DNA of 10,379 bases from an uncultured Corynebacterium sp. (lineage in GTDB: Bacteria; Actinomycetota; Actinomycetes; Mycobacteriales; Mycobacteriaceae): the NCBI GenBank assembly GCA_945631445.1, contig CALZCR010000025.1, positions 1 to 10,379 on the forward strand. The letters are read 5' to 3'. Shown one piece after another: positions 1-6,075 of the stretch. Position 1 is the stretch's first letter. Each line of letters begins with the position of its first letter. Made by a program: the position numbers and the translations under genes. The notes below the pieces were generated by a model. The model was not told the origin of the DNA. It ran no database searches and saw only the letters and a list, made by a program, of their open reading frames with translations.

Positions 1-35
1 TGGACGCCGCGCTGACGGCGACCCTGGGGCTGTGA
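1..35 (+). CDS. menD: C-terminal end of MenD (SEPHCHC synthase), partial
   Basis: Only the last ten codons are present, ending in ...DAALTATLGL and a TGA at 33-35. Too little sequence remains to recognise the protein by itself. The call rests on synteny: in mycobacteria and corynebacteria the gene directly before this DUF3592/mgtA/menG set is menD, the thiamine-diphosphate enzyme that commits isochorismate to menaquinone synthesis. The TGA stop overlaps the GTG start of the next gene (GTGA), so the two are probably translationally coupled. The open frame is directly visible; the identity is inferred. Confidence 0.5.
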   Translation, partial: DAALTATLGL

Positions 36-472
36 AGCGGCTGTCGTCGCGGATCATCGCGGTCCTCTGGCTCGTCGTGATGATCGGCTGCGCTGCGCTG
101 GTGGGTGGGGCGGCGCTCAACGACCGCACCATCCACTCCGACCCGGGCCGAGCCCTGGCCACGGTCACCGGCGTGGGGGCGCTGCGCACCGCGGTCGACT
201 ATCAGACCGAGGAAGGGCGGTTCTATTCGCCGGGCGGCGGACTGCTTTATCCTTCCGGGCTGGGGGAGGGGCAGCAGGTGTGGGTGACGTACGCTAAGTC
301 GGATCCCGACTTGGTGGCGGTGGAGGGGCGGCGCTGGACCCTGTCGATCATCCCGGCGCTGTCGATTGCCGCAGCGGCGACGGCGGTGGCCGCGGTGGCG
401 GCGCTGGTGGCGGGCAGACTGACCCGGAAAGAAAAATCAACTACCCTTAGTGCCGAAGACACCGAGAATTAA
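32..472 (+). CDS. DUF3592 domain-containing membrane protein
   Basis: A 146-residue protein of unknown function. It has an N-terminal membrane segment at about residues 8-29 and a second at about 104-127. Between them is a roughly 75-residue loop, probably outside the membrane, holding the pattern VWVTYAKSDPDLVAVEGRR, typical of DUF3592 proteins. The tail is charged (residues 130-146). The GTG start at 32 overlaps the menD stop, and the frame opens with a normal positively charged N-terminus before the first membrane segment. It is the counterpart of the small membrane protein Rv0556 between menD and mgtA in M. tuberculosis. The conserved position suggests an envelope or menaquinone-linked role, but nothing in the sequence shows a catalytic site. 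Confidence 0.8.
   Translation: MKRLSSRIIAVLWLVVMIGCAALVGGAALNDRTIHSDPGRALATVTGVGALRTAVDYQTEEGRFYSPGGGLLYPSGLGEGQQVWVTYAKSDPDLVAVEGRRWTLSIIPALSIAAAATAVAAVAALVAGRLTRKEKSTTLSAEDTEN
442..447 (+). promoter_or_regulatory. Weak candidate -10 element upstream of mgtA
   Basis: TACCCT fits the actinobacterial TANNNT -10 pattern. It lies in an A-rich patch (about 427-450) that stands out inside the GC-rich end of the DUF3592 gene. Transcription would begin near 454, giving a leader of about 43 bases before the mgtA ATG at 497. No convincing -35 is visible, and read-through from menD may be enough. Confidence 0.2.
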
Positions 473-496
473 CGTGCGTGAGGAATGATGTCGGAC

Positions 497-1696
497 ATGC
501 GTGTGGCGATCGTCGCAGAGTCCTTTCTCCCCAACGTCAACGGCGTGACCAACTCGGTCCTGCGCATCCTCGAGCACCTCAAACGCGTGGGCGGCGAGGC
601 CGTGGTCATCGCCCCGGCGGCGCGCGACAACCAGGAAGAGGCCCTGCACTACCTGGGCTTTCCCATCATCCGGGTGCCGAGCGTGCGGGTGCCGCTGATT
701 AACTCGCTGCCGGTGGGGGTGCCCAACGCCACCGTGGTGGAGACCCTCCACGAGTTCCGCCCCGACATCGTGCACCTGGCCAGCCCCTTCGTCCTCGGGG
801 CGTCGGGGGCCTTCGCCGCCCGGCAGTTGCGCATCCCGGCCGTGGCGCTCTACCAGACGGACGTGGCCGGCTTCGCCACCAAATACCACCTCTCCGCCCT
901 GGCCACGGCGGCCTGGGACTGGACCCGCACCATCCACAACCTGTGCCAGATGACGCTCGCGCCCAGCTCCTTGACCATCGAGGAGCTGCGCGGCCGCGGC
1001 GTCAACAACGTGCGCCACTGGGGGCGCGGCGTCGATACCGGACGTTTCACCCCCGCCAAGCGCAGCGCGGCCCTGCGCCGCAGGTGGGACCCCGCCGGCG
1101 AGAAGAAAATCGTCGGCTTCGTCGGCCGCCTCGCCGCGGAAAAAGGCGTGCACCGCCTGGCGAGCCTGCACGGGCGCGAAGACATTCAGCTGGTCATCGT
1201 CGGCGACGGGCCCCTGCGGGAAGAGTTGGAGACCTCCCTGCCGCAGGCCGTGTTCACCGGCGCCCTCGACGGAGACGAGCTGGCGCACGCCTACGCGTCT
1301 CTGGACCTGTTCGTCCACGCCGGCGAATTCGAGACCTTCTGCCAGACCATCCAGGAGGCCCAGGCCTCCGGCGTGCCCACGATCGGCCCCCGCGCCGGCG
1401 GCCCCGTCGACCTGATCGTCAACCGCTACAACGGCATGCTGCTCGACGTGGACACCTTCAGCGAAGACCTGCCCGCCGCCGCCGACTGGTTGCTCGACCA
1501 CTCCCGTCGCCCCCGCCTGGTCCGCAACGCCCGCGACTCCGTGCGCGACAAAACCTGGGAATCGTTGTGCGAACAACTCCTCGACTACTACGACGAGGTG
1601 TTGGAGGACACCCGCCGGGTGCCGCTGACCTTCTTCGGCCAGCGCCCCGAACTGCCCGCCTGGGCTGCCCGGGCCTTAGGCGCGCGCGTCGGCTAG
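497..1696 (+). CDS. mgtA: GDP-mannose-dependent GT4 mannosyltransferase, MgtA type
   Basis: A 399-residue GT-B glycosyltransferase of family GT4. The N-terminal acceptor domain opens with MRVAIVAESFLPNVNGVTNS, the near-invariant start of the MgtA family (Rv0557; C. glutamicum NCgl0452). The C-terminal nucleotide-sugar domain has GFVGRLAAEKG, with the phosphate-binding pair R211 and K216, then GDGPL, then the EX7E motif at E279 and E287 (EFETFCQTIQEA), then AGGPVDLI. The characterised C. glutamicum enzyme transfers mannose from GDP-mannose to glucuronosyl-diacylglycerol, an anchor for lipomannan-like glycolipids at the inner membrane; the same reaction is inferred here. In-frame ATGs also occur at 485 and 488, but the AGGA at 481-484 is too close to serve them. 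ATG 497 lies 12 bases after it and matches the family N-terminus. The gene starts 25 bases after the DUF3592 stop. Confidence 0.88.
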   Translation: MRVAIVAESFLPNVNGVTNSVLRILEHLKRVGGEAVVIAPAARDNQEEALHYLGFPIIRVPSVRVPLINSLPVGVPNATVVETLHEFRPDIVHLASPFVLGASGAFAARQLRIPAVALYQTDVAGFATKYHLSALATAAWDWTRTIHNLCQMTLAPSSLTIEELRGRGVNNVRHWGRGVDTGRFTPAKRSAALRRRWDPAGEKKIVGFVGRLAAEKGVHRLASLHGREDIQLVIVGDGPLREELETSLPQAVFTGALDGDELAHAYASLDLFVHAGEFETFCQTIQEAQASGVPTIGPRAGGPVDLIVNRYNGMLLDVDTFSEDLPAAADWLLDHSRRPRLVRNARDSVRDKTWESLCEQLLDYYDEVLEDTRRVPLTFFGQRPELPAWAARALGARVG

Positions 1697-1710
1697 CTAG
1701 ACTGGGCCCG
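1676..1710 (+). promoter_or_regulatory. Predicted leaderless promoter of menG
   Basis: TAGACT at 1698-1703 fits the TANNNT -10 consensus. TTAGGC at 1676-1681 is a loose -35 with a 16-base spacer. Six bases (GGGCCC) separate the -10 from GTG at 1710, so transcription would start at or next to the start codon. No Shine-Dalgarno sequence precedes this GTG. Together these are the usual signs of a leaderless transcript, common in corynebacteria and mycobacteria. The -10 overlaps the final codons and stop of mgtA. Confidence 0.55.
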
Positions 1711-2399
1711 TGGCCAAAGCAGATCTGGACAAGAAACCTTTCGACGTCGCGGCGATGTTCGACGACGTGGGTGAAAAATACGACCTGACGAACACCGTCA
1801 TCTCCTTCGGGCAGGACCGCCGCTGGCGCAAACGCACCCGCGAACGCCTCAACCTGAAGCCGGGGGAGAAGGTGCTCGACGTCGCGGCCGGCACCGCCGT
1901 GTCCACCGAAGAGCTGGCGAAATCCGGCGCCTGGTGCGTGGCCTGCGACTTTTCCCCGGGCATGCTGGCCGCCGGCCACGGCCGCGACGTGCCCAAGGTC
2001 GTCGGCGACGGCATGCACCTGCCCTTCGCCGACGAGACCTTCGACGCCGTGACCATCACCTACGGGCTGCGCAACATCCATGACCACCGGGCCGCGCTAC
2101 GGGAATTCGCGCGCGTGACCAAACCCGGCGGGCGCCTGACGGTCAACGAATTTTCCACCCCGGTCATCCCCGTCTTCGGCACCGTGTACAAGGAGTACCT
2201 GACCCGGCTGCTGCCCAAGGTCGCCCGCGTGGTCTCCTCCAACCCGGCGTCCTACGAATACCTCGCCGAATCCATCCGCGCCTGGCCGGGCCAGGAGGAC
2301 CTCGCCCGCGACATCAACCGCAACGGGTGGACCGACGCCGGCTGGCAGGACCTGACCTTCGGAATCGTCGCCATGCACTCGGCCGTCAAACCGCGTTAG
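1710..2399 (+). CDS. menG: Demethylmenaquinone methyltransferase MenG (UbiE family)
   Basis: A 229-residue class I SAM-dependent methyltransferase. It methylates demethylmenaquinone to menaquinone, the last ring modification of the pathway, at the cytoplasmic membrane. Visible features are the UbiE-type N-terminus ([24 protein letters not shown]), SAM motif [10 protein letters not shown] at about residues 54-62, the acidic ribose-binding segment CDFSPGML, the family signature [12 protein letters not shown], and the post-core RVTKPGGRL. The length is normal for the family. The GTG start lies 13 bases after the mgtA stop and has no ribosome binding site, which fits leaderless translation or coupling to mgtA. 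Its TAG stop overlaps the stop of the convergent menJ-like gene. It is also known as ubiE or menH in older annotations. Confidence 0.93.
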   Translation: MAKADLDKKPFDVAAMFDDVGEKYDLTNTVISFGQDRRWRKRTRERLNLKPGEKVLDVAAGTAVSTEELAKSGAWCVACDFSPGMLAAGHGRDVPKVVGDGMHLPFADETFDAVTITYGLRNIHDHRAALREFARVTKPGGRLTVNEFSTPVIPVFGTVYKEYLTRLLPKVARVVSSNPASYEYLAESIRAWPGQEDLARDINRNGWTDAGWQDLTFGIVAMHSAVKPR

Positions 2400-3655
2400 C
2401 TCCACAACGGGGTATTGCCCCGGGCGGCGGTGACCCCGCGCCCGGCGGTGCGCCACAGCCGCGCCATCAGGTCGCGGTCCTCGTCGGTGATCAGGTTCGC
2501 CATGAGCCGGGCGGCCGCCGGCATGAGCTTCGCGCCCACCGGGCCCCGCAGGGCCAGCGGCCCCACCGCCGGCAGAAACTGCGGGTAGGTCAACAGCCGC
2601 GCCGCAGTGCGCGCCAACAAAAACGCCTCCCCGTAGCGGGCGCGCAGCAGCCGCGGCCACTCGCGGGTGACGTCGCGGTAGCCGGCCTGGATGAGCTCCA
2701 CGGCGTGCTCGGCCATCTCCAGGCCGTAGTCGATGCCCTCGCCGTTGAGCGGGTTCACCCCGCCGGCGGCGTCGCCGATGATCATCCAGTTCGGACCCGC
2801 CACGTTCGACACCGCCCCGCCCATCGGCAGCAGCGCGCTAGTGACGTGCTCCGGCTCACCCAGGCCCCACGCCTCGCGCTGCTGGCCGGCGTAGTGGTGC
2901 AGCAATTTTTTCGTGTTCAGCTTCGCCGGGCGCGCGTCCGTGGACAACGCGCCGCAGCCCAAGTTCACGGTGCCGTCGCCCAGCGGGAAGATCCAGCCGT
3001 AGCCGGGCAAGATCTCGTCGTCCTCGCCCCGCAACTCCACGTGCGAGTGCATCCACGGCTCGTCGTGGCGGGGAGAATCACAGTAGGAGCGGGCGGCGAT
3101 GCCGTAGACCTCGCCGCGGTGCCACGTACGGCCCAACTGCTTGCCGAAAGTCGAGCGCACCCCGTCGGCCACGATGACCCACTGCGCGCGAATCTGCTTC
3201 TCGACGCCCGCGACGGTCACCTGCAAGGAAGACAGGCGGCCGTCGGCAAGCTCCGGGGCCGAGGCGGTGGCGTTTTCCCACAGCGTCGCCCCTCGGTCGA
3301 CGGCGGTGCGCGCCAGCAACTCGTCAAATTTCGTGCGCGGCATCGCCGATCCCACCCGCCCGTAATCGCTGTCCGGCCACGGGGCCGTGACGTCGCCGCC
3401 GTAGCCGTGCAGCTTCAGGCCGTGATTGACGTACTGCGCCGTCACCTCTCCCGCCAGGTCCAAGCGCTGTAGCTGATGCACCGCCCGCGGCGTCAGGCCG
3501 TCGCCGCAGGTCTTGTCGCGGCCCAGCGGGCCCGCCTCCAAGAGCAGAACCTCATGCCCCGCCTCTACCGCATGAATCGCGGCCGCCGCCCCCGCGGGAC
3601 CCGCACCGACGACAACGACCTCAAAAGATTCCACCGCTCCAGCCATACGCGCCAT
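2396..3655 (-). CDS. menJ: MenJ-like menaquinone reductase (geranylgeranyl reductase family)
   Basis: A 419-residue FAD-dependent oxidoreductase of the geranylgeranyl reductase family. The Rossmann motif is [14 protein letters not shown] (G17, G19, G22), followed by the family marker [12 protein letters not shown] (C50-G53). Further on are [10 protein letters not shown] near residue 219 and the second FAD motif [20 protein letters not shown] around D295. Its M. tuberculosis counterpart Rv0561c (MenJ) reduces one isoprene double bond of the menaquinone tail, giving MK(II-H2), the form corynebacteria also contain. Placement between menG and a polyprenyl synthase supports that role. The start at 3655 is chosen because a GGAG (complement of 3665-3668) lies 9 bases upstream; a second ATG at 3646 lacks such a site. 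The gene ends tail-to-tail with menG with four shared bases and is divergent from the polyprenyl synthase. Confidence 0.87.
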   Translation of the reverse strand: MARMAGAVESFEVVVVGAGPAGAAAAIHAVEAGHEVLLLEAGPLGRDKTCGDGLTPRAVHQLQRLDLAGEVTAQYVNHGLKLHGYGGDVTAPWPDSDYGRVGSAMPRTKFDELLARTAVDRGATLWENATASAPELADGRLSSLQVTVAGVEKQIRAQWVIVADGVRSTFGKQLGRTWHRGEVYGIAARSYCDSPRHDEPWMHSHVELRGEDDEILPGYGWIFPLGDGTVNLGCGALSTDARPAKLNTKKLLHHYAGQQREAWGLGEPEHVTSALLPMGGAVSNVAGPNWMIIGDAAGGVNPLNGEGIDYGLEMAEHAVELIQAGYRDVTREWPRLLRARYGEAFLLARTAARLLTYPQFLPAVGPLALRGPVGAKLMPAAARLMANLITDEDRDLMARLWRTAGRGVTAARGNTPLWS

Positions 3656-3678
3656 TGTCCCATGCTCCGACCCCGTCG

Positions 3679-3707
3679 TGAATGCGACCCTCGAATTGGA
3701 TTAGGGT
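3679..3707 (+). promoter_or_regulatory. Candidate promoter of the polyprenyl synthase in the divergent spacer
   Basis: The 127-base spacer between menJ and the synthase (3656-3782) must carry both divergent promoters. On the + strand TAGGGT at 3702-3707 is a good TANNNT -10. The bases at 17-base spacing upstream (3679-3684, TGAATG) are a poor -35. This would give a leader of about 69 bases before ATG 3783. On the minus strand I find no equally good -10 for menJ; the AT-richest stretch (about 3691-3703 read in reverse) is the most likely place. Confidence 0.4.
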
Positions 3708-3782
3708 TGTGAAAGACCATCATCAACTTTTTTCGCACGTCTGTCTGCGCGAAAACCTGAACATCTCTGAGGATCGCACACC

Positions 3783-4802
3783 ATGACCAACGGCCAGACC
3801 CCATCGCCCCTCCGGACCGGGAGCGTGGACCTGGGCGACGCTGACCTCAACGCCCGCATGGCGGAGGGGATGGCCGCCGTCGAACAGCTGCTCGCCCGCG
3901 AGCTCAATCGCGGCGAGGGCTTCATCACGGAGAAGGTCACCCACCTGGCCAAAGCCGGCGGCAAACGCTTCCGCCCCCTGATGACCCTGCTGGCCGCCCA
4001 ATACGGCGACCGGCCGGGCAGCGACACCGTGATCAAGGCCGCCGCCGTCGTCGAGATCGTGCACTTGGCCACCCTCTACCACGACGACGTCATGGACGAA
4101 GCCGCCCGCCGCCGCGGCGTCGAATCGGCCAACGCCCGCTGGGGAAACTCCATCGCGATCCTCGGCGGCGACGTCCTCTTGGCCCACGCCTCCCGGCTGA
4201 TGAGCGAACTGGACACCCGCACCGTCCGCCACTTCGCGGACACCTTCGAAGAGCTGGTCACCGGGCAGATGCGCGAAACCGTCGGCAAGACCGACGGCCT
4301 CGGCCCGATCGACCACTACCTGCGGGTGATCACGGAAAAGACCGGCGTGCTCATCGCCTCCGCCGGCTACCTCGGCGCCCTGCACAGTGGGGCCGAAGAG
4401 GAACACATTGACGCCCTCCACAAGCTCGGCGGCGTCATCGGCGTCATCTTCCAGATCGTCGACGACGTCATCGACATCTACTCCGACGCGGGTGAATCCG
4501 GGAAGACCCCGGGCACCGATCTCCGGGAAGGCGTGTTCACCCTCCCGGTGCTCTACGCGCTGGAGGAAGACGGCGAGATCGGGGAGAAGCTACGCGGATT
4601 GCTCACCGGGCCCCTGGAGCGCGACGAGGACGTGACGGAGGCCCTGGGGCTGCTGGCCCGCTCCACGGGGCGTCACCGCACCATGGAGGTCATCGAGCGC
4701 TACCTCGCGCTCGCCGACGAACAGATCGCCCGCCTGCCCGAAGGCCCGGCGACGGACGCCCTGCGCATGCTGTCGCGCTACACCGTCAGCCGCGTGGGCT
4801 GA
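3783..4802 (+). CDS. Long-chain (all-E) polyprenyl diphosphate synthase, GrcC1/IspB type
   Basis: A 339-residue trans-isoprenyl diphosphate synthase that condenses isopentenyl diphosphate onto an allylic primer. The first aspartate-rich motif is DDVMD at residues 101-105 and the second is DDVID at 227-231. GGKRFRP near residue 60 binds isopentenyl diphosphate. The residue five before the first motif is a small Ala (LATLYHDD), which in this family leaves the elongation pocket open and fits a long product of about C40-C45. That suits the tail of MK-8 or MK-9 and matches the position of Rv0562 (grcC1) and C. glutamicum ispB. A GAGGA at 3769-3773, 9 bases before the ATG, supports the start. It is divergent from menJ. 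No terminator follows it before tRNA-Tyr, so read-through into the tRNA is possible. Confidence 0.92.
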   Translation: MTNGQTPSPLRTGSVDLGDADLNARMAEGMAAVEQLLARELNRGEGFITEKVTHLAKAGGKRFRPLMTLLAAQYGDRPGSDTVIKAAAVVEIVHLATLYHDDVMDEAARRRGVESANARWGNSIAILGGDVLLAHASRLMSELDTRTVRHFADTFEELVTGQMRETVGKTDGLGPIDHYLRVITEKTGVLIASAGYLGALHSGAEEEHIDALHKLGGVIGVIFQIVDDVIDIYSDAGESGKTPGTDLREGVFTLPVLYALEEDGEIGEKLRGLLTGPLERDEDVTEALGLLARSTGRHRTMEVIERYLALADEQIARLPEGPATDALRMLSRYTVSRVG

Positions 4803-4830
4803 CCTGATTTCATGGCGGTGACCTGCCGAT

Positions 4831-4866
4831 TTGTTGTCGGCGGGGGATGTCGTAGTAGAGTAGTTT
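4831..4866 (+). promoter_or_regulatory. Candidate promoter of tRNA-Tyr
   Basis: TTGTCG at 4834-4839 and TAGAGT at 4856-4861 form a -35/-10 pair with a 16-base spacer; TTGTTG at 4831-4836 is an alternative -35 with a 19-base spacer. The predicted start near 4868 lies about 23 bases before the mature tRNA. The overlapping run GTAGTAGAGTAGTTT offers several -10 registers. Confidence 0.5.
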
Positions 4867-4890
4867 CTCGCACCCACGAAGTGCTGTTTT

Positions 4891-4974
4891 GCCAGATTGT
4901 CCGAGCGGCCAATGGAAGCGGACTGTAAATCCGCCGGCGTAAAGCCTTCAGAAGTTCGAATCTTCTATCTGGCA
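4891..4974 (+). tRNA. tRNA-Tyr (anticodon GTA)
   Basis: A class II tRNA. The acceptor stem GCCAGAT (4891-4897) pairs with ATCTGGC (4967-4973) and the discriminator base is A4974. The anticodon stem GCGGA/TCCGC encloses CTGTAAA with GTA at 4925-4927. A long variable arm (GGC/GCC at 4936-4946) is typical of tyrosine tRNA. The T arm is AGAAG-TTCGAAT-CTTCT. CCA does not directly follow the discriminator, so the end must be added enzymatically. Confidence 0.97.
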
Positions 4975-4981
4975 CAACCAC

Positions 4982-5013
4982 AACCCCGACAAGATTTTCT
5001 TGTCGGGGTTTTT
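4982..5013 (+). terminator. Rho-independent terminator after tRNA-Tyr
   Basis: A perfect 13-bp inverted repeat (4982-4994 with 4998-5010, core CCCCGACAAGA) has a three-base TTT loop, and a run of five T spans 5009-5013. It starts eight bases after the tRNA and closes the transcript containing tRNA-Tyr. Confidence 0.95.
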
Positions 5014-5275
5014 GCGTTGTCTACATTCTGGGTGGATTCTCGGCGTTAACTGCCCGGCAGGGGGTGCGGGGCGGGTAGTGCTCTCGGACGGTCGTCTCGT
5101 CGCTCTCCGCCCCGGTTCTGCGGGCTCGACCCATAGTGCTTTTAGGGGCTTTATGAAACGTCGTTTTTATCGGTTGAGCAGGCGATTTGTGTTGTTATGG
5201 TTCATCGGGTTAATCTTTATAAGGCTTCAACGGAGCGCCCCGGAGAAACACCGGGAAAAATTCTGAAGAAGCGAC
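5014..5275 (+). other. Intergenic gap before tRNA-Thr, with no convincing gene
   Basis: The first half is GC-rich without clear structure. From about 5139 the composition turns AT-rich, which suits a strong promoter region for the tRNA-Thr/Met transcript. A 37-codon frame at 5153-5266 would encode a basic peptide with one hydrophobic stretch; it is discussed under findings and not annotated as a gene. Confidence 0.5.
5187..5216 (+). promoter_or_regulatory. Candidate promoter of the tRNA-Thr/tRNA-Met transcript
   Basis: TTGTGT at 5187-5192 and TAATCT at 5211-5216 are separated by 18 bases, in the AT-rich part of the gap. Transcription would start near 5223, about 53 bases before tRNA-Thr. TATAAG at 5218-5223 is a competing -10. 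Confidence 0.4.
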
Positions 5276-5348
5276 GCCCCCTTAGCTCAGACGGCAGAGC
5301 GTCTCCATGGTAAGGAGAAGGTCAGCAGTTCGATTCTGCTAGGGGGCT
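5276..5348 (+). tRNA. tRNA-Thr (anticodon GGT)
   Basis: Acceptor GCCCCCT (5276-5282) pairs with AGGGGGC (5341-5347), and the discriminator is T5348. The D arm is GCTC/GAGC. The anticodon stem TCTCC/GGAGA encloses ATGGTAA with GGT at 5309-5311. The T arm is AGCAG-TTCGATT-CTGCT. CCA is not encoded. A small hairpin (GTCAG/CTGAC, 5358-5376) lies between this tRNA and tRNA-Met and may help processing. It corresponds to thrT at the head of the secE region in mycobacteria. Confidence 0.97.
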
Positions 5349-5385
5349 CTGTTGTTTGTCAGGACTAAATTCTGACGGACATCGA

Positions 5386-5459
5386 GGCGGTGTAGCTCAG
5401 CTGGTGAGAGCGCGCGACTCATAATCGCGAGGTCGAGGGTTCAAGTCCCTCCACCGCTA
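5386..5459 (+). tRNA. tRNA-Met (anticodon CAT), probably the elongator
   Basis: Acceptor GGCGGTG (5386-5392) pairs with CACCGCT (5452-5458); the first pair is G-U, and the discriminator is A5459. The D arm is GCTC/GAGC. The anticodon stem CGCGA/TCGCG encloses CTCATAA with CAT at 5420-5422. The T arm is GAGGG-TTCAAGT-CCCTC. It lacks the unpaired first acceptor position and the three-GC anticodon stem of an initiator. A lysidine-modified tRNA-Ile2 also has CAT in the gene, but the position between tRNA-Thr and tRNA-Trp matches metT of related genomes. Confidence 0.9.
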
Positions 5460-5519
5460 CCGAGAGCCCGAGGTTCTCGACTCCGCTGGAGGGTCATCCC
5501 CTTAAGGGTGATGGTCATC

Positions 5520-5528
5520 TGGTAGTAT
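5520..5528 (+). promoter_or_regulatory. Candidate extended -10 promoter of tRNA-Trp/secE
   Basis: TGG directly before TAGTAT (5523-5528) gives an extended -10 (TGnTANNNT). Transcription would start near 5535, some 23 bases before tRNA-Trp. The upstream TTAAGG at 5502-5507 is a poor -35 with short spacing, consistent with reliance on the extended -10. Confidence 0.4.
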
Positions 5529-5557
5529 GGTTCGTACTGCTTTAGGGCAGTGCACCA

Positions 5558-5633
<76 letters not shown>

Positions 5634-5656
5634 GAGTTTCTATCGTGAGGAGTGCT

Positions 5657-5956
5657 GTGAGCGACATTCAGCCGACCGGTAAGCGTCAGCTCGACGGAGC
5701 GGCCAGCACTTCTTCCGCCTCGTATGAGGCGAAGCGCGCCACCACCCCGGAACCGCAAGACGACAAGCCGGGTGGTGGCGTCGCCGCATTCCCGGGTGAA
5801 GTCGTCTCCGAGGTGCGTAAGGTCGTTTGGCCCACCCCGCGTGAAATGGCCATTTACACCGCGGTCGTGTTCATCTTCCTGATCGTGATGACCACCCTCG
5901 TCTGGGGTGTGGACGCTCTCGCGACAATGGGAGTTGAAGCGGCCCTCACTTCGTAG
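5657..5956 (+). CDS. secE: Preprotein translocase subunit SecE
   Basis: A 99-residue single-span SecE, the clamp subunit that stabilises SecY in the SecYEG channel of the cytoplasmic membrane. The SecE signature EVVSEVRKVVWPTPREM (about residues 48-64) forms the amphipathic helix, followed by one membrane segment at about 66-88 and a short tail. Residues 1-45 are polar, Ser/Thr/Pro-rich and probably disordered. This is the short one-TM form usual in Gram-positive bacteria, not the three-TM E. coli form. GTG 5657 is preferred: GAGGAG at 5647-5652 lies 4 bases upstream and the product begins MSDIQ. The in-frame GTG at 5645 would overlap that ribosome binding site. It sits directly after tRNA-Trp and before nusG, the universal secE-nusG pairing. 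Confidence 0.93.
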   Translation: MSDIQPTGKRQLDGAASTSSASYEAKRATTPEPQDDKPGGGVAAFPGEVVSEVRKVVWPTPREMAIYTAVVFIFLIVMTTLVWGVDALATMGVEAALTS

Positions 5957-5963
5957 TTATACT
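5934..5963 (+). promoter_or_regulatory. Strong candidate promoter of nusG at the end of secE
   Basis: TTGAAG at 5934-5939 and TATACT at 5958-5963, separated by 18 bases, are the closest match to a consensus housekeeping promoter in the window. The -35 lies inside the last codons of secE and the -10 begins two bases after its stop codon. Transcription would start near 5970 and give nusG a leader of about 105 bases. Confidence 0.65.
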
Positions 5964-5981
5964 TGAAACCATAATCATCGC

Positions 5982-6014
5982 ATCCCGCCGAAGTCCTGCA
6001 CGGACCGGCGGGAT
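5982..6014 (+). terminator. Hairpin between secE and nusG (terminator or attenuator)
   Basis: ATCCCGCCG (5982-5990) pairs perfectly with CGGCGGGAT (6006-6014). Inside, GTCC/GGAC (5993-5996 with 6002-6005) extends the stem after a two-A bulge around a TGCAC loop. The following AATTTATT is only a weak T tract. The hairpin could partly terminate the secE transcript and would sit about 12 bases inside the nusG leader if the 5958-5963 promoter is used. Confidence 0.6.
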
Positions 6015-6075
6015 AATTTATTCCCCTGACCCCCTCAATCCTGGGCGGCAGGACGCAAACCCAAGGGAGTTCACC

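Noticed and set aside
437..1576. A 379-codon open frame on the minus strand across mgtA
   Set aside because: It is the antisense shadow of a GC-rich coding gene; the translation is low-complexity, rich in Gly/Val/Ala/Asp/His, and shows no domain, while the + strand has all GT4 motifs.
2327..3472. A 381-codon open frame on the + strand across the menJ-like gene
   Set aside because: The translation is Arg/Ala/His/Gln-rich with no motif; the opposite strand encodes a clear FAD reductase.
4778..4981. Minus-strand frame starting MVVPDRRFELLKALRR
   Set aside because: It is a false translation of the tRNA-Tyr complement, also common in databases.
5386..5459. tRNA with CAT read as initiator tRNA-fMet or tRNA-Ile2
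   Set aside because: The 1-72 pair is G-U rather than the unpaired initiator type, and the three-GC anticodon stem is missing. Ile2 cannot be fully excluded, but the tRNA order Thr-Met-Trp-secE argues for elongator Met.
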